The notes under the pieces: generated by a model | What the model saw: only the letters and a program-made list of their open reading frames with translations | Databases searched by the model: none | Told to the model about the DNA's origin: nothing | Program-made: the position numbers and the translations under genes | Source of the DNA: Bimuria novae-zelandiae CBS 107.79 | Lineage: Eukaryota > Ascomycota > Dothideomycetes > Pleosporales > Didymosphaeriaceae | DNA: 64,000 nt | Direction: 5' to 3' | Assembly (NCBI GenBank): GCA_010015655.1 | Contig: ML976785.1 | Coordinates: forward strand, 76,392 to 140,391 | Shown here: positions 53,536-64,000 of the stretch, in pieces | Position numbering within the stretch: the first letter of the stretch is position 1 | Layout: each line of letters begins with the position of its first letter

Positions 53536-56500
53536 TCTAGATTAAACCTAATAGCTTTAAAGGTATTTATCCACCAGGATAACTTAGTGCCAGCAGTTAA
53601 TAGGGCAAACAGTTCGGCCTTAGTAGTTAATTTAGTAACAGATCTCATGATTTTTGCCTTCCAATTAATAACCATGCCATAGAGCTTAAACATATAGGCA
53701 AAAGAGCTTCGAGCAGTATTAAGATTGTTAGCAAACGCAGCATTAGAGGTACTAAAGAATAATAACTCCTTAGCTTCCTTATTATTAACTTAATAAATAT
53801 AGTTAGCGTTTTTAGAGCGTGCTGCTGATGCTCTAATTGCCTAGAATTAAAAGTCGTATAAGTACTGCTACATAGACTTGACGGTAGCAAGATGCTTTTA
53901 ACTTAGATTATTAAGATAGTGGGCAAGTATTAAGTGCGCCTTTGCCACATTAGGCTAGGTAAAGTATAAAATAAAACCTAGGCATCTAACTAGAATCTAA
54001 TATAGGCGGGTGCGCTCCTTGTTTAGTTTATTTATACTTAGGGGTAGATAAGACTCGCGCAGAGGGACCTCAGGGTATTAGCTTCCTTAAAGGAGATTAT
54101 GGTCGTGGCAGACTTTTGCAATATAGGAGTCTTAAATTATCTAGACTTTACCTTTTATATAGTCTCTAATAATGCGTATTCCTAGGAACTAACCTAGTTC
54201 TCCTAAGCTCCGTGTCTTGTATCGTTTTGTAAACCTGCGTTTAAACTGTTAATGATATTGCTAATTGCCTTTACGGAAAAGGACGACGATATTATCTACA
54301 TAGTAGAATAGTATTAGCTTGCTATTAGTAAAAAGGCAAGGGATACCCTTCACTTACGTAAAGCCTATATTAACAAGTATCTTCTTTAAGTGCTTGTGCC
54401 ACAGTACTAGAGCATCCTTAAGCCCATACAGTGCTCGGCGTAATCGCATTATATTGCCTAGCCTGTCTCGGAACCCATCTGGAGTCCAGACATAACAAAG
54501 TCGGGCCAGGTACACATTAAAAAAAGCATTCTTAACGTCGTACTAGTAGGCAAGGAGCCCAAAGGCGCACATGATAGCGATAAGGAAGCAGAGCGTTCGA
54601 GCCGCGAGGGTAGCTGCGTAGGTATCATCCCAAGTCGTCTGGAGATCTCCTCTCACGACTAGGCGAGCCTTGTAGCTAGTTAAGTAGCTATCAGCATTAA
54701 GCTTGTACGTGAAAACCTACATTAGTAATAGAGTCTTAGTATCTAGGTGCTCCTTTACATTATCTTTTACCCTCTTAAATACACCTTTGTAGAGCTGCTC
54801 TTTAATTTCCTTATCCGCAGCAGCGAACCACTTATTAGTATTAGGGCGGGATTTAACCTTAACCTAGTTCTTTAGTGGCGGCGGAAGCTAATTACGGTGA
54901 ACCTTCTACTCTTCCTTTAGGGGCGGTTGCACGATTGCCGTAGTAAATATTTGCCAGTACAGAGACGCGTGCGTACTAAAGTGGTCCCTAGGCGTATCGT
55001 CTCCTCTATCACCTCCCCGACGACGAGACCCTAGAACGATATTGTCTACAGTAATATTAGGGTTTGTCCGTCTGGGTGCATTATTCTGACGGTGGTTTGG
55101 CGTAGTATCTCTAGGAGCAATCTCTCTCCAGCCTTTTGGTTAGGAACGATTATAAGTGCTAGGTACCGGTGTCTCTCTAGGTGTGGGTAATCCTCTATAG
55201 GCCTCCTAATAAATCTGCTCTTTGGCACCATCCGGCCTAGTATCCTCTTCTTCTCGATCCTCAACATTATCCTCAACTATAGGTTGCCGATGTGTTATAT
55301 CATGATAGATTTGTTAGGTAACAGGATCTTCCTCCTTATCCGATAAATTAATATTAAGGATAGTAACCATACGTCGTTCCTCCTTAGTTAAAAGCTAAGA
55401 TTCCAGCGGAGAGTACCATTGCCGTAGGAAAACGACGTCTCGGGTTCGAACAACCCTATCGCTTCCTAGGACCTAGATGCGAAAGATGTTTGTTCCTTTG
55501 TATCCAACCAGCCATCCAGTAATTGCTCGCGATTCAAGCTTATCACCTTTAGCTACTTTCGTATCTCGAAATAGAGCCTTCGCTCTGATAACGTCTACGT
55601 GCGCTAGAGATGGCTTTACTTTACGCACAACTTTATAGGGCGTCTTCTAACTAGTAGCTTCTATTAGTAATCGATTAAGCATGTACATAGCTATTAGGCA
55701 TAGCTTGTTTATTAGCGTCTTAGGTAAATGTGCTGCAATTTGCAGGGTCCTAGCTATTGTAATAATAAGATTACTAGCCTTCTTAGTAAGGCTAGTTATT
55801 TCTTCCGCTCTAACAGCACGAGGCTTAACTACAATGCCTAAGTCTTTAAAGATATCCTATAGATTAGCAAAACCCTTTTCGTTATTATAACGAATATATA
55901 TAACAATGGCGTTAAATTAGGTATATATCTGTGCCAGCATTTATCGAACAGTGCGTGTAAGGGTGGCTTTCGTCTTGTCACGAAGAGTCTTCCCTAAATA
56001 GTATCTACTATGTTAACACACAGCGTGTAATAGCTATTTATCCCTATTATAGCAAGCTTCACTAGTCTTTCTAAGCTGTATAAGGTTAATACTAATTTAT
56101 TTAAAGGGCTAGGTTGCAGGCTCGCGTTAAGGGCGTTAACTAATAATCTTTAAGAGCTTAGAGTTAATATAATTCTCACATTCCTTCCATTGCGGGGCCT
56201 AGGGGCTAGTAACGAGCTTAATACCATCCACTGCCTGCTCTAGGTGTTTAATCGCGCGTCGTCCTGCATGAGCTAGCATCTAATAAGCTTCTATAGGGGT
56301 GACATGTAGAGGCTTCCGCTCCACACGGCTTGGCTTGGCTAACTTTAACTAAATTATAAATGTGTACAACTCTAATGCGTTCGGACGTGTTGCCTTGTTA
56401 GAGTCTATAACCTAATGGCCACCCTGCTTATTAAGTGTGTAGAATATGTCCATTAGAGCGCTCCTTAGATAGAGACAGCTACGTCCCGAGTCAAACTCAA

Positions 56501-58079
56501 TACCAACTGATTGACAACGTGATAGTGATACTACTGACGTGAAGAACGTGGGGATAAGTGCTACCCATGTAATAGTCACTTAACGTTCGCCGGTGGGAGT
56601 ATTAATAAGCAACTTAACGTTTCCCTACTTATATATCTGTAGGGCTTACGTACCTACTAGCAGGATATTATTTAAGTGCCTGTCTTAGATCTTCTCCTAA
56701 GTCTTTAGTTAATAGTTTGTGACGTGAAGATTGGATCCTGGATTAAGAATCTACTTATTAATTAATAGTAGAGGCTACTAAACAGCAGCTATACTAAGTA
56801 GAGTAATAACCTAAGCTATATTCTAGCTACCTTACTATTATATAACTACTCCTATTAAGTTTTGCGCGTTTAATAGAGGATATCTAGTATCTAATAAGAA
56901 ATTATTCTTGTTAGCAGAATTTTTATTAGTAGTAGCTGCTTTTTCGCTAGCTTTCTTTTTAGCTATAAATAAAGCTGCGCTTAGAGGGTTGCCTTTGCCT
57001 AATTTCCTTACTCTGTTAAACTTGGCTGAAACGGCTAGGTCGGATTTCCATTCAGCAGGTCGGAGAGAAGGCACCACGTAGAAGCACTGCTTAAACAGGT
57101 GCTATTCTCCGCAGATGCAAGTAACTGTACGTTTGGTGTTAGGGGCGGTATTCGGCCGGCCTAGAACCGCGTATATTCCTAGTGCTAACGCAATAGGGTT
57201 CATAGTGCGTCGAAAGCGTCAATAGTTCTCCACTAGTTCCACAGGACCTATATAAGGCGTTCCGTTCATCTTAGCTCGCGTACTCTCCTGAATTTTGTGC
57301 GTGACAAAGGACTTGTTAATTCCCTTAATTACGCGGAGAAAGTCCTACTATACGCGATAGTCTTAGACCTTAGGTAGCTTTAGTTTAATTATATTACGAA
57401 GGATAGTGATATAGCTCTTGTACTAAGTATTTATTTTTTATTATTATAGAACCTTCTTAATCTTATTATACTACTTAAGTAACTTATACTTGCGCTCTGC
57501 TACTAACATGTAGAATATTTTCTTAAGTTATATAAGCTATTTGTACGGTGTTTTAGCATCCTTAATAACTAGAATATGCCTACTAGTAATTATCCTTATA
57601 ATCTCCTATATTAAGTTATTAAGAGCGTTCTTCTTCTTTTGCTAGGCTGCCAGCTTTATTGCGTAGAACCTATGCCAGAAGGTGTAGTCCTCTCGTTTAG
57701 GTCTTGTAAGTTTGTTAGGTTCAATATCATTATCGCCCTAGACAATGCTTAAATTCTTATCGGGTGTGACCTTTTTAAATAAGCGTAGTAGCCACTCCTT
57801 AGGTTTTTCACCGTAGATCTTCTTGACAGTATCTACTGCTAAATCTGGGTTGCAATAATCCCAGATCTTATATGCCTTAGCGGTCCTCTTTCGTAGAAAG
57901 ATCCACTTCGACTAATCGCTCGGCTTGTTAAGGATAATTATTTCCTTAACGATTAGCTCGTCCTCCTTGTTACTTATTATAGCAAACTAGAGCTTATTAA
58001 GTTAATCTCCGTCGTGGAAAGCGTGTGCGTAGTAAGTAGGTAAACTATAGTTAGATTAAGCGTAGGCTAGGCTTATAAC

Positions 58080-58231
58080 TGTAAGGGATAGGTAGGGTAG
58101 CAAGTAGGAATAAGTAACTAAGTTAATTATAACAAGCTGAATAGAGAAACTGCTTAAGTAGCAGAATTATAATCAGCAACTAGTCTACATTAGGTTGGTG
58201 ATATCATGTGATATCGTATTCCACTCTAACA
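58080..58231 (-). repeat. Copia A LTR (5')
   Basis: 152 bp; matches 45681-45833. The adjoining minus-strand GTTATAAGCC is the probable primer-binding site. Confidence 0.93.
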
Positions 58232-58236
58232 CCTAT

Positions 58237-58440
58237 AGTAATATAATTATTAATCTAATATAATTTTGAAACCTGCTATAATTACTTAACATTACATAAA
58301 AGCTCCTAGTATATATTTATTACTAAAATAACTCCTTCATAGGGACCATTATTTACCCCTGAAATATCATACCTACTAACGTATAACTAACATAATTACT
58401 ATCCCTGTAATATTTCTTTCCATTTTACCCCTTTTTGCAA
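58237..58440. other. AT-rich relic DNA between copia A and the hAT
   Basis: Continuation of the AT-rich DNA interrupted by copia A. No feature recognised. Confidence 0.5.
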
Positions 58441-58448
58441 TTAGCTAG

Positions 58449-61400
58449 CAGTGATGTCCATGGATAGATTGGATTAACGAATCCATCCATATCCATCCAA
58501 TCCAAACAGCCCATGGAAATCCAATCCATCCACGTAGATTGTTCTATACCTAATTAGGCGTCGTCTAGACCTAATTAAGGTATTAAATTAGTAGTTTCGT
58601 CGTCTAATAGTTTTCCTGTGGCTTGTTAAGGCAAGCGACCCAAAAAATCGCAATATCTAAACTTAACCTCACCTAGTTCGACGAAACTTCTACAACACCT
58701 GTTTAATAGCTTTAAAACGGTCGAAGCTGCTTTTATTTAGTATTTTCTTAAATCCCGCGACTTATCTTTACTAGTTATCTAATTATCTATTAAAATGCGC
58801 CTTTAGTTAAATAGCGAGCGCCTACGGCACCAACGCACAAGGACCTCTCCAGAGCTACCTAGTGTCTCCCTACCTACGCTAATAATTATGGAAGCTTTAG
58901 AGGCTATTAAGACGCCTATTAAAGGGGTAAAACGATAGATTAAGTTAAATTCTACGTTGTCGCAAACCCGTAAGCGTGTCCGGGCGCCAGAAGTGGCGTT
59001 AGTACCAGACTCACAAGGCTCCCCACAACTATCCGTTCTATTAACTCAAAGTGGCCAGCAGAGTAGCAGTACGTACAGTATAAACTCACAGTCACTTAGT
59101 ATGTCTATTAACGATGTTTGTGGCTCTATTGCTAACCCCGTTACTATAGATACTAGTGTTATAATTGGCTTAATTCTTAATTAGAGGTATCAGAATTAAC
59201 TTCGTAACATACTACCCTAATTTAATTAGCATTAGCTAGAGACTCTGTACATGCCACGAGACGCCGCGAGATTAAGATATTAAGCTTTAATTACTCTTAG
59301 GTTAACCTTACTAACAACTAGGCGTTTAACACTTACACTAAGGTATACAATCCTAAAGGGAGGCTTAACTTATAAATCTAGAAGTACGGCGTCCCACTTA
59401 AAAGCACGGATAAGAAGACATTTACTTAATTCTTCTTATATAAACCGTGCTATATCGACTGCTTCAAGGCGAAGATCCTTAATGTAAGAAAGGGGTGTAG
59501 GTTAGTTACCAGCCATCTTAAGAAACATAAGATCTTTAATCTAAATCGTCGGCCCCTTATAGGGCAGGATAAGATAGATTAGTTCGCGCTTAATACATCT
59601 TCTTTAAAAAGTTTAGCTACTATTAATGCTGTGGCGTCTTCCTTTAACGTTAATAAGTTCTATTGACTTTTAGTTAGATAGATCGTTATGAGCAGGATCC
59701 CCTTCGTTAAGCTAGATGCTAAGGAGCTCCGTGAGGTGTTTTAGTATCTTAATTTAGCTACAAAGATGCCTCGCGCAATCCCATCTCGCAATACAATAAG
59801 GCGTAGGATCTCCGTGGAGTACGCACGTTCGAAGGATGTGGTTGCTGCCTACCTGGACTAAGCCATCACGAAGATTTACCTAGCCTTCGACTTATAGACT
59901 TCTAGTAATAATAAGTCGTACAATAGTGTTGTCGCACAGTTTCTTGACAAGAAAGGCAATCCACGAAACCTTCTCCTTACTCTTAAAGCTATAAAAGATG
60001 CCTATACTAGTAGAAATATTGCGGCATCGCTATAGGGGGTTATCTCCTACTAGGGGCTTTAAGACCGCGTAAGATATCTTACCTCCGACAACGCCGCAGC
60101 TAACGATACGGCAATAGACGCTTTAGGGGAGATTTTTAGGGAAAATTAGCTTAACTTTAACCCTAAGTAGCAGCGTATAAGGTGTATAGGGCATATCTTT
60201 AACCTTATCGCGAAAGCGCTAATGTTCGGAGCTAATATTGGCGGCCTAACTTAGGCAGAGGAGGTGGCATTTTTTAAGCAACATAAAGCTTATAGGACTA
60301 TTGGAAAGCTTCGCAATATTATTAAATAGATTAGGAAAAACACCTTAAGAAACGCCAGGTTTATTGCTGCTTAGGAAGTTTATCCTAGATAGGTGTAATT
60401 AGATGGCCTCACAAGACCTTTGCAGTTAATACTCAGTAACGCCACTCGCTAGAATTCTACATACCTAATAATTAAGTAAGCTGTAGTGCTTAAAGAGGTG
60501 CTTAACGACTTTTATAGAGATAAATTACAGTCTCTTAATAATACTAGATCGCAGCGGCAAAGTGGTAGCTAGTAAAGTTAATCTATTAGCTGCTATTAAC
60601 TAGATCTCCGTCTTTCTATAGCTAAGTGGCAGTACTTAAAGGAGAATCTTAAGCTTTTTAAAGCTCTAAACGAGCTTACTTTACGCCTCTAAGGTTATCT
60701 TAGCAATAGCAATAACAATCCTCGAGAGTATAGTAATATTAGATAGTTATACACTTCGCTAGACAATCTCCTAACGGACCTCGAAGCTCAAGAACTTCAA
60801 GCACAAACGAATAGAGATATCCAGCTTAAACAGCGTCTTTATAAAGGCTGGGAGACGGCATCGAAGTACTACACCTTGTTTATAGAGTCTCCGGCCTACA
60901 CGGTGGCAATCGTCTTAGATCCTACCCGGGGCATGGATTACATCCGTTCTTAATAGGCAATAGAGCATCTAACTTGGCTAGGTATCGCACAAGGATAAAT
61001 CGAAGAGCTATATAACCGTAATTACAAGGACAGAACAACACTTAACTAATAAGAGATAAACCTATCTTTTTCTAAGACTACCTAAGCGCTCTTAAGATAG
61101 GAGACCTTTGCGCGAAAAGGTTAAGCAAAGACAAATAAGAAATAACAGGTAGACGGCGACAAGTTAGTAAAGTACCTTAAGCTCTCTTAGTTCGCTATTA
61201 ATGTTCCTCCTTTCATTTGGTGGCAACAGGATAAGCAACGACGACGCTAGCTAAGAGTATCTTAGATAGCTCTTAACGTACTTTCTGCCATGCCTATAAG
61301 CGATAGACCTAAGAGAGCTTTCAGCGGCGCAGGTAACCTCATTACAAAGCCCCGTAATTGTCTTAGTAACGATATTATAGGGTATCACGAGTGTATGGCT

Positions 61401-61815
61401 TCATGGGAGAGGGCAGGATTAATTAAGATTAGTGACAACTCTGTAGAAGACTTAGACGAATTAGATAATATAGATAAGGAGATATTAGACTAGAACTTTA
61501 CGCGCTGTTTTTTATAGTGCTCTTTTCTCCTATATTAAAATACTAAGGCACTTTATTAATCTATTTCTGCTATATTGTTAATAGGGTATTAATATGTTAT
61601 CTAGTTCGAGCGCCTGCGTGGCTAAAGTAACGATTCTTAATACTAAAATAGCTGTTAAGATAGATATACTTAATACTGAACGCTAGAATAAGCTTTTGCG
61701 ACATCTGTAGCGTCCAATAGTGGAACATAATAAGCTTAAAACGGATGGATTAGATTTCCATGGATTTTGTGGATTTTGCATGGATGGATATCCAATCCAT
61801 CCGTGAACATCACTG
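58449..61815 (+). mobile_element. hAT transposon, RIP-damaged, full length
   Basis: The 3.4-kb element starts CAGTGATGTCCATGGATAGA and ends with the inverted CAGTGATGTTCACGGATGGA; the ends match over about 27 bp with three transitions. An 8-bp target duplication TTAGCTAG flanks it (58441-58448 and 61816-61823). Sub-terminal ATCCATCC/GGATGGAT motifs recur at both ends. The coding strand is plus. Confidence 0.95.
58957..61493 (+). pseudogene. hAT transposase, many stops
   Basis: The N-terminal Ser/Gln-rich part is open (58957-59181). Later pieces read NTIRRRISVEYARSKDVVAA near 59790-59845, LTSDNAAANDTAIDALGEIF near 60085-60140, RCIGHIFNLIAKALMFGANI near 60180-60240, and a LSNATR segment near 60430. 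The C-terminal dimerisation domain is open at 61275-61493 (MPISDRPKRAFSGAGNLIT, then RNCLSNDIIGYHECMASWER). The wording is diagnostic of fungal hAT transposases. RIP-type TAG and TAA stops interrupt it. Confidence 0.9.
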
Positions 61816-61823
61816 TTAGCTAG

Positions 61824-62552
61824 TGACCACACCGACTCCCCCCTATCCGCGCGGTACGGTGTGTAGTCTATTTGTACCACACATGGAGATCAAATATATC
61901 AGATGGGACAGATTTTTCAATAACCAGCGAGCCGCCGTATTGTTCGACCCAAAACCACTTGGCAGCATGAACAGCCTCTATCGCCTATTTTTGGCCATTC
62001 TGCAAAGGAACAACTCCAGGACATTCCCGACGCATGCTGTTTTTAGGCAGCGCCGCGCATACCACAGTGCTATCTCTTATTTTAATCACCCAATAAGAGT
62101 AGTGTAGTGTACAAGAGTAGCTTCTACGAACTAAACTGGGTTTTAATACCTTTTACCCCAGAGATTGCTATGTATGATGATGACGCTCGCTACCGATCGC
62201 ACATAGAATCTTTTCAACACGTCTGGTAGGAGAGGAATATGCCAAAGAACCTACTAGATGGACTCTTCCGATGGACTCTTTATTGTAGGGCGAATATGTG
62301 CTTTTAAGTTGTATTTGTGTATTGTAGACGGCAGCGTAGCACAACATCAAAACAACGGTTGGATTTCTAGTCACTCTCCGAGGTCATCATGTTCAGGGGG
62401 GGTGGGGGGAGCTCTTTGATCCGGGACTCGCAGTTCTCTACATCTGATGGTTAAATGACGATGAAGAATTTCGTCATTACTATGCGAATATCTCTCCATG
62501 CTGACATTATCACAAATCGTCGGAATGGACGTACTCGGCTGGACCAACGCAG
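61824..62552. other. Unassigned DNA right of the hAT
   Basis: Mixed-composition sequence with a (G)n stretch at about 62395-62407. A single TTTTTAG unit resembling the array lies near 62040. I see no gene. Confidence 0.45.
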
Positions 62553-62720
62553 ACAGATGTTTTAGACGCGCGAGAACGCCACAAATAGGCGCATAGCTTG
62601 TTGATTTAGACGCACCAAACAACGGCCCATGGCCGAGCCTCAAACAGATTTTAGACCGCCCCAAAGCCGCACACATACCGTTTGGTGCGTGCGCGTTTTA
62701 GTCACTCCACAGAGTGTTCG
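62553..62720 (+). repeat. Small outlier of the TTTTAG array
   Basis: TTTTAG or ATTTAG occurs at 62560, 62604, 62649 and 62696, about 45 bp apart. The text between includes GACGCGCGAGAACGCC, GACGCACC...CCCATGG, GACCGCCCC and AGTCACTCCACAGAG, close to array units at 36-45 kb. Confidence 0.5.
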
Positions 62721-62789
62721 TGTTGCGAAGAACAAGCTCCCCGCGCCACGGGAGGGAGCTTGTGTCCCTCTCGCCGTCCCATCTCCACC

Positions 62790-63168
62790 TTGCGCACGTG
62801 ATTACTTCCCGTCACTATCCCTCAGCCACGACTGTGTATGGAAACGAGGCCTGGTATGGAGGGCGCACGAAGCCCCCCAAGATCATAGGAGCTGCGCAGA
62901 ACCAAAAGGTCAGCACACGACTCGGGTGGCATATCGCCGCCCTGGAAAAGGCCCTCACGATAGCGGTCAGAGGCGTCGTCCCCGCCTACCGCACCACGCC
63001 CACTGCCACGCTGTACAGAGACGCAGGCATTCCCTTAGTAGCTGCGGCGCTTGAAGAGTGCAAGGCGAGGTTCGCTATGCGCCTGCACTGCGTTGACGAA
63101 GGTCACCCGCTTGCAGCGCGCACGCGACTGACTGTAGCACACAGAGGAAGAGGCGCTGGACGCCTGTA
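62790..63168 (+). pseudogene. LINE fragment between RT and RNase H
   Basis: The plus strand reads YGNEAWYGGRTKPPKI, then LEKALTIAVRGVVPAYRTTP, then LYRDAGIPLVAAALEECKAR and HPLAARTR. This is the linker between the RT and RNase H of Tad-like LINEs. The left limit is unclear. The right side is cut by the following Fot1-like element. The frame is still open here, so the fragment has little RIP damage. Confidence 0.7.
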
Positions 63169-64000
63169 ACATGTTGGTTCAGCACTTGGCGCGGTTTGGC
63201 AAATGGCGCACCCCCGCATTTTCCACCCAATCCTTCACCCACCCATAACTCAGCCAATATGGATCCAATTGACAAGGCAATTGAAGAAATCAAATCGCGC
63301 GGACCAGGAGAAGAATTCTCGTATCGAAAAATAGCGAAAAAATATGGTGTACCAGACACTACGTTAAGGAGGATACACTAGGGCAAAAACGTGCCGATAA
63401 AAGAGCAACAACTCCAACGGCGAAAACTTACCCCTTAACAAGAACTAGAGCTAGTAAGCTATATAGAAAAGCTTACAGGCCGTTGTCTACCACCTACAAG
63501 AGAAATGCTGCAGAATTTTGCTTTATTAATTGCAAAAACTAACGGCGAATAACTAGTAAGAAAAAGCTAGGTTACCCAATTTATTAACTGTTATAACGTC
63601 AAAATTACCCCTTATTAGGTTACTAGAATAGATCGCGCGCGCCACCAAGCTAATTCAGGGGCTAAATACGAGCAATTCTTTCAACTTCTGCTAGAGAAAA
63701 TGGAGGAGTACAATATAGAGCCTCGTCACACGTACAATATGGATGAGAAGGGCTTCCTTACAGGAGTGATTGGAAGAAGCAAAAGGATCTTCAGCAAAGC
63801 TATGTGGGACCGCGGGGAAGTAAAATCAGCCCTCCAAGATAGCAACAGAGAGTGGATGACCATCCTAGCTTGCGTCTGCGCTGATAGAACTGCGTTGCCA
63901 CCAGGGCTACTATTTGCAGCTGCCAATAACGCTCTCCAATCGGCCTGGGTAGAGGATATTGAGGCTGGGAAGCATGTGGTATTCGTCACTACATCTCCTA
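63169..64000 (+). mobile_element. Fot1-like element running off the window
   Basis: TA at 63167-63168 is followed by ACATGTTGGTTCAGCACTTG, a plausible RIP-altered relative of the ACGTG TIR start of the other two Fot1-like elements. A transposase frame begins 90 bp inside. The other end lies beyond the window, so the TIR cannot be confirmed. It sits in the LINE fragment. Confidence 0.7.
63259..64000 (+). pseudogene. Fot1/pogo transposase, 5' part, RIP-damaged
   Basis: From the ATG at 63259 the frame reads MDPIDKAIEEIKSRGPGEEF and YRKIAKKYGVPDTTLRRIH, very close to the transposase at 6992, so both belong to one subfamily. Further on come LTGRCLPPTREMLQNFA, then KSWVTQFINCY, then RHTYNMDEKGFLTGVIGRSK with the first catalytic Asp, and NREWMTILACVCAD. 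A few TAG/TAA stops (near 63379, 63436, 63551, 63616) are RIP-like. The 3' half is outside the window. Confidence 0.88.

Larger units (their letters stand above)
45840..58060 (-). pseudogene. Copia A gag-pol, interrupted by copia B
   Basis: On the minus strand the gag zinc knuckle is at about 57070-57125 (CICGE, HLFKQCFYVVPSLRPAEW). Reverse transcriptase is near 54150-54800; its YVDD box at 54291-54302 reads YVDN. RNase H starts at about 53690 (FKLYGMVINWKAKIMRSVTK, then TKAELFALLTAG) and is cut by copia B after FNLDV. It resumes left of copia B below 46226 with RPTLYCDNQQTVSIANKDEE and GLTKSLS-like text near 46060-46230. Stops of TAG/TAA type are scattered everywhere. It is non-functional. 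Confidence 0.88.
45681..58231 (-). mobile_element. Outer Ty1/copia element (copia A), RIP-damaged, with nested insertions
   Basis: LTRs of 153 and 152 bp (45681-45833 and 58080-58231) run TGTAAGGGAT...CTCTAACA on the plus strand, flanked by the 5-bp target duplication CCTAT (45676-45680, 58232-58236). Coding is on the minus strand, so the 5' LTR is the right one. Removing the nested copia B leaves about 5.2 kb, a full-length size. Next to the 5' LTR, a primer-binding site reads GTTATAAGCC on the minus strand. The coding region is broken by RIP-type stops. Confidence 0.95.

Overview
The window is fungal nuclear DNA. Its genes carry short (about 45-70 nt) GT-AG introns, and it holds an intron-bearing tRNA-Lys(CTT), a class III-type chitin synthase, a tyrosinase, a DUF1996 protein and an alpha/beta hydrolase. 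The transposon families (chromodomain Ty3/gypsy, Ty1/copia, Tad-like LINE, Fot1/pogo, hAT) and the C-to-T decay of most of them (stops where Gln or Trp codons are expected, TA-rich sequence) point to a filamentous ascomycete (Pezizomycotina) with repeat-induced point mutation (RIP). A Dothideomycete is my guess, not something the sequence proves.

Layout. 1-7324 is a three-level transposon nest: a chromodomain gypsy element whose 3' LTR was split by a Fot1-like element, which was itself split by a LINE fragment. 7325-8040 is AT-rich relic DNA. 8275-35453 is the gene-rich core: membrane protein, small secreted protein, tRNA-Lys, tyrosinase, DUF1996 gene with one in-frame stop, Lys-rich protein, GH43 enzyme, two decayed genes, ILV5, UBC12, RIB7, a small basic protein, a DUF218 protein and chitin synthase. 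36190-45140 is a gene-poor, roughly 9 kb array of strongly diverged 50-60 bp units that begin TTTTAG and alternate in two classes (dimer about 100-115 bp, locally a 220-240 bp higher-order unit). It is interrupted by an internally deleted hAT element at 38958-40652. 45681-58231 is a second three-level nest: a RIP-damaged copia element on the minus strand contains a second copia element on the plus strand, which contains an intact, undamaged Fot1-like transposon. 58449-61815 is a RIP-damaged hAT element. 61824-64000 holds a small outlier of the TTTTAG array, a LINE fragment and a third Fot1-like element that runs off the window.

The core genes are ordinary metabolism, cell-wall and protein-modification genes (isoleucine/valine, riboflavin, neddylation, chitin) and do not form an obvious biosynthetic cluster. 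The most unusual structure is the TTTTAG array. I found no family name for it; several of its units carry a TATA-centred palindrome whose stem sequence differs from copy to copy while pairing is kept. Exon boundaries given here were deduced by reading splice sites and checking phase; array boundaries are approximate.
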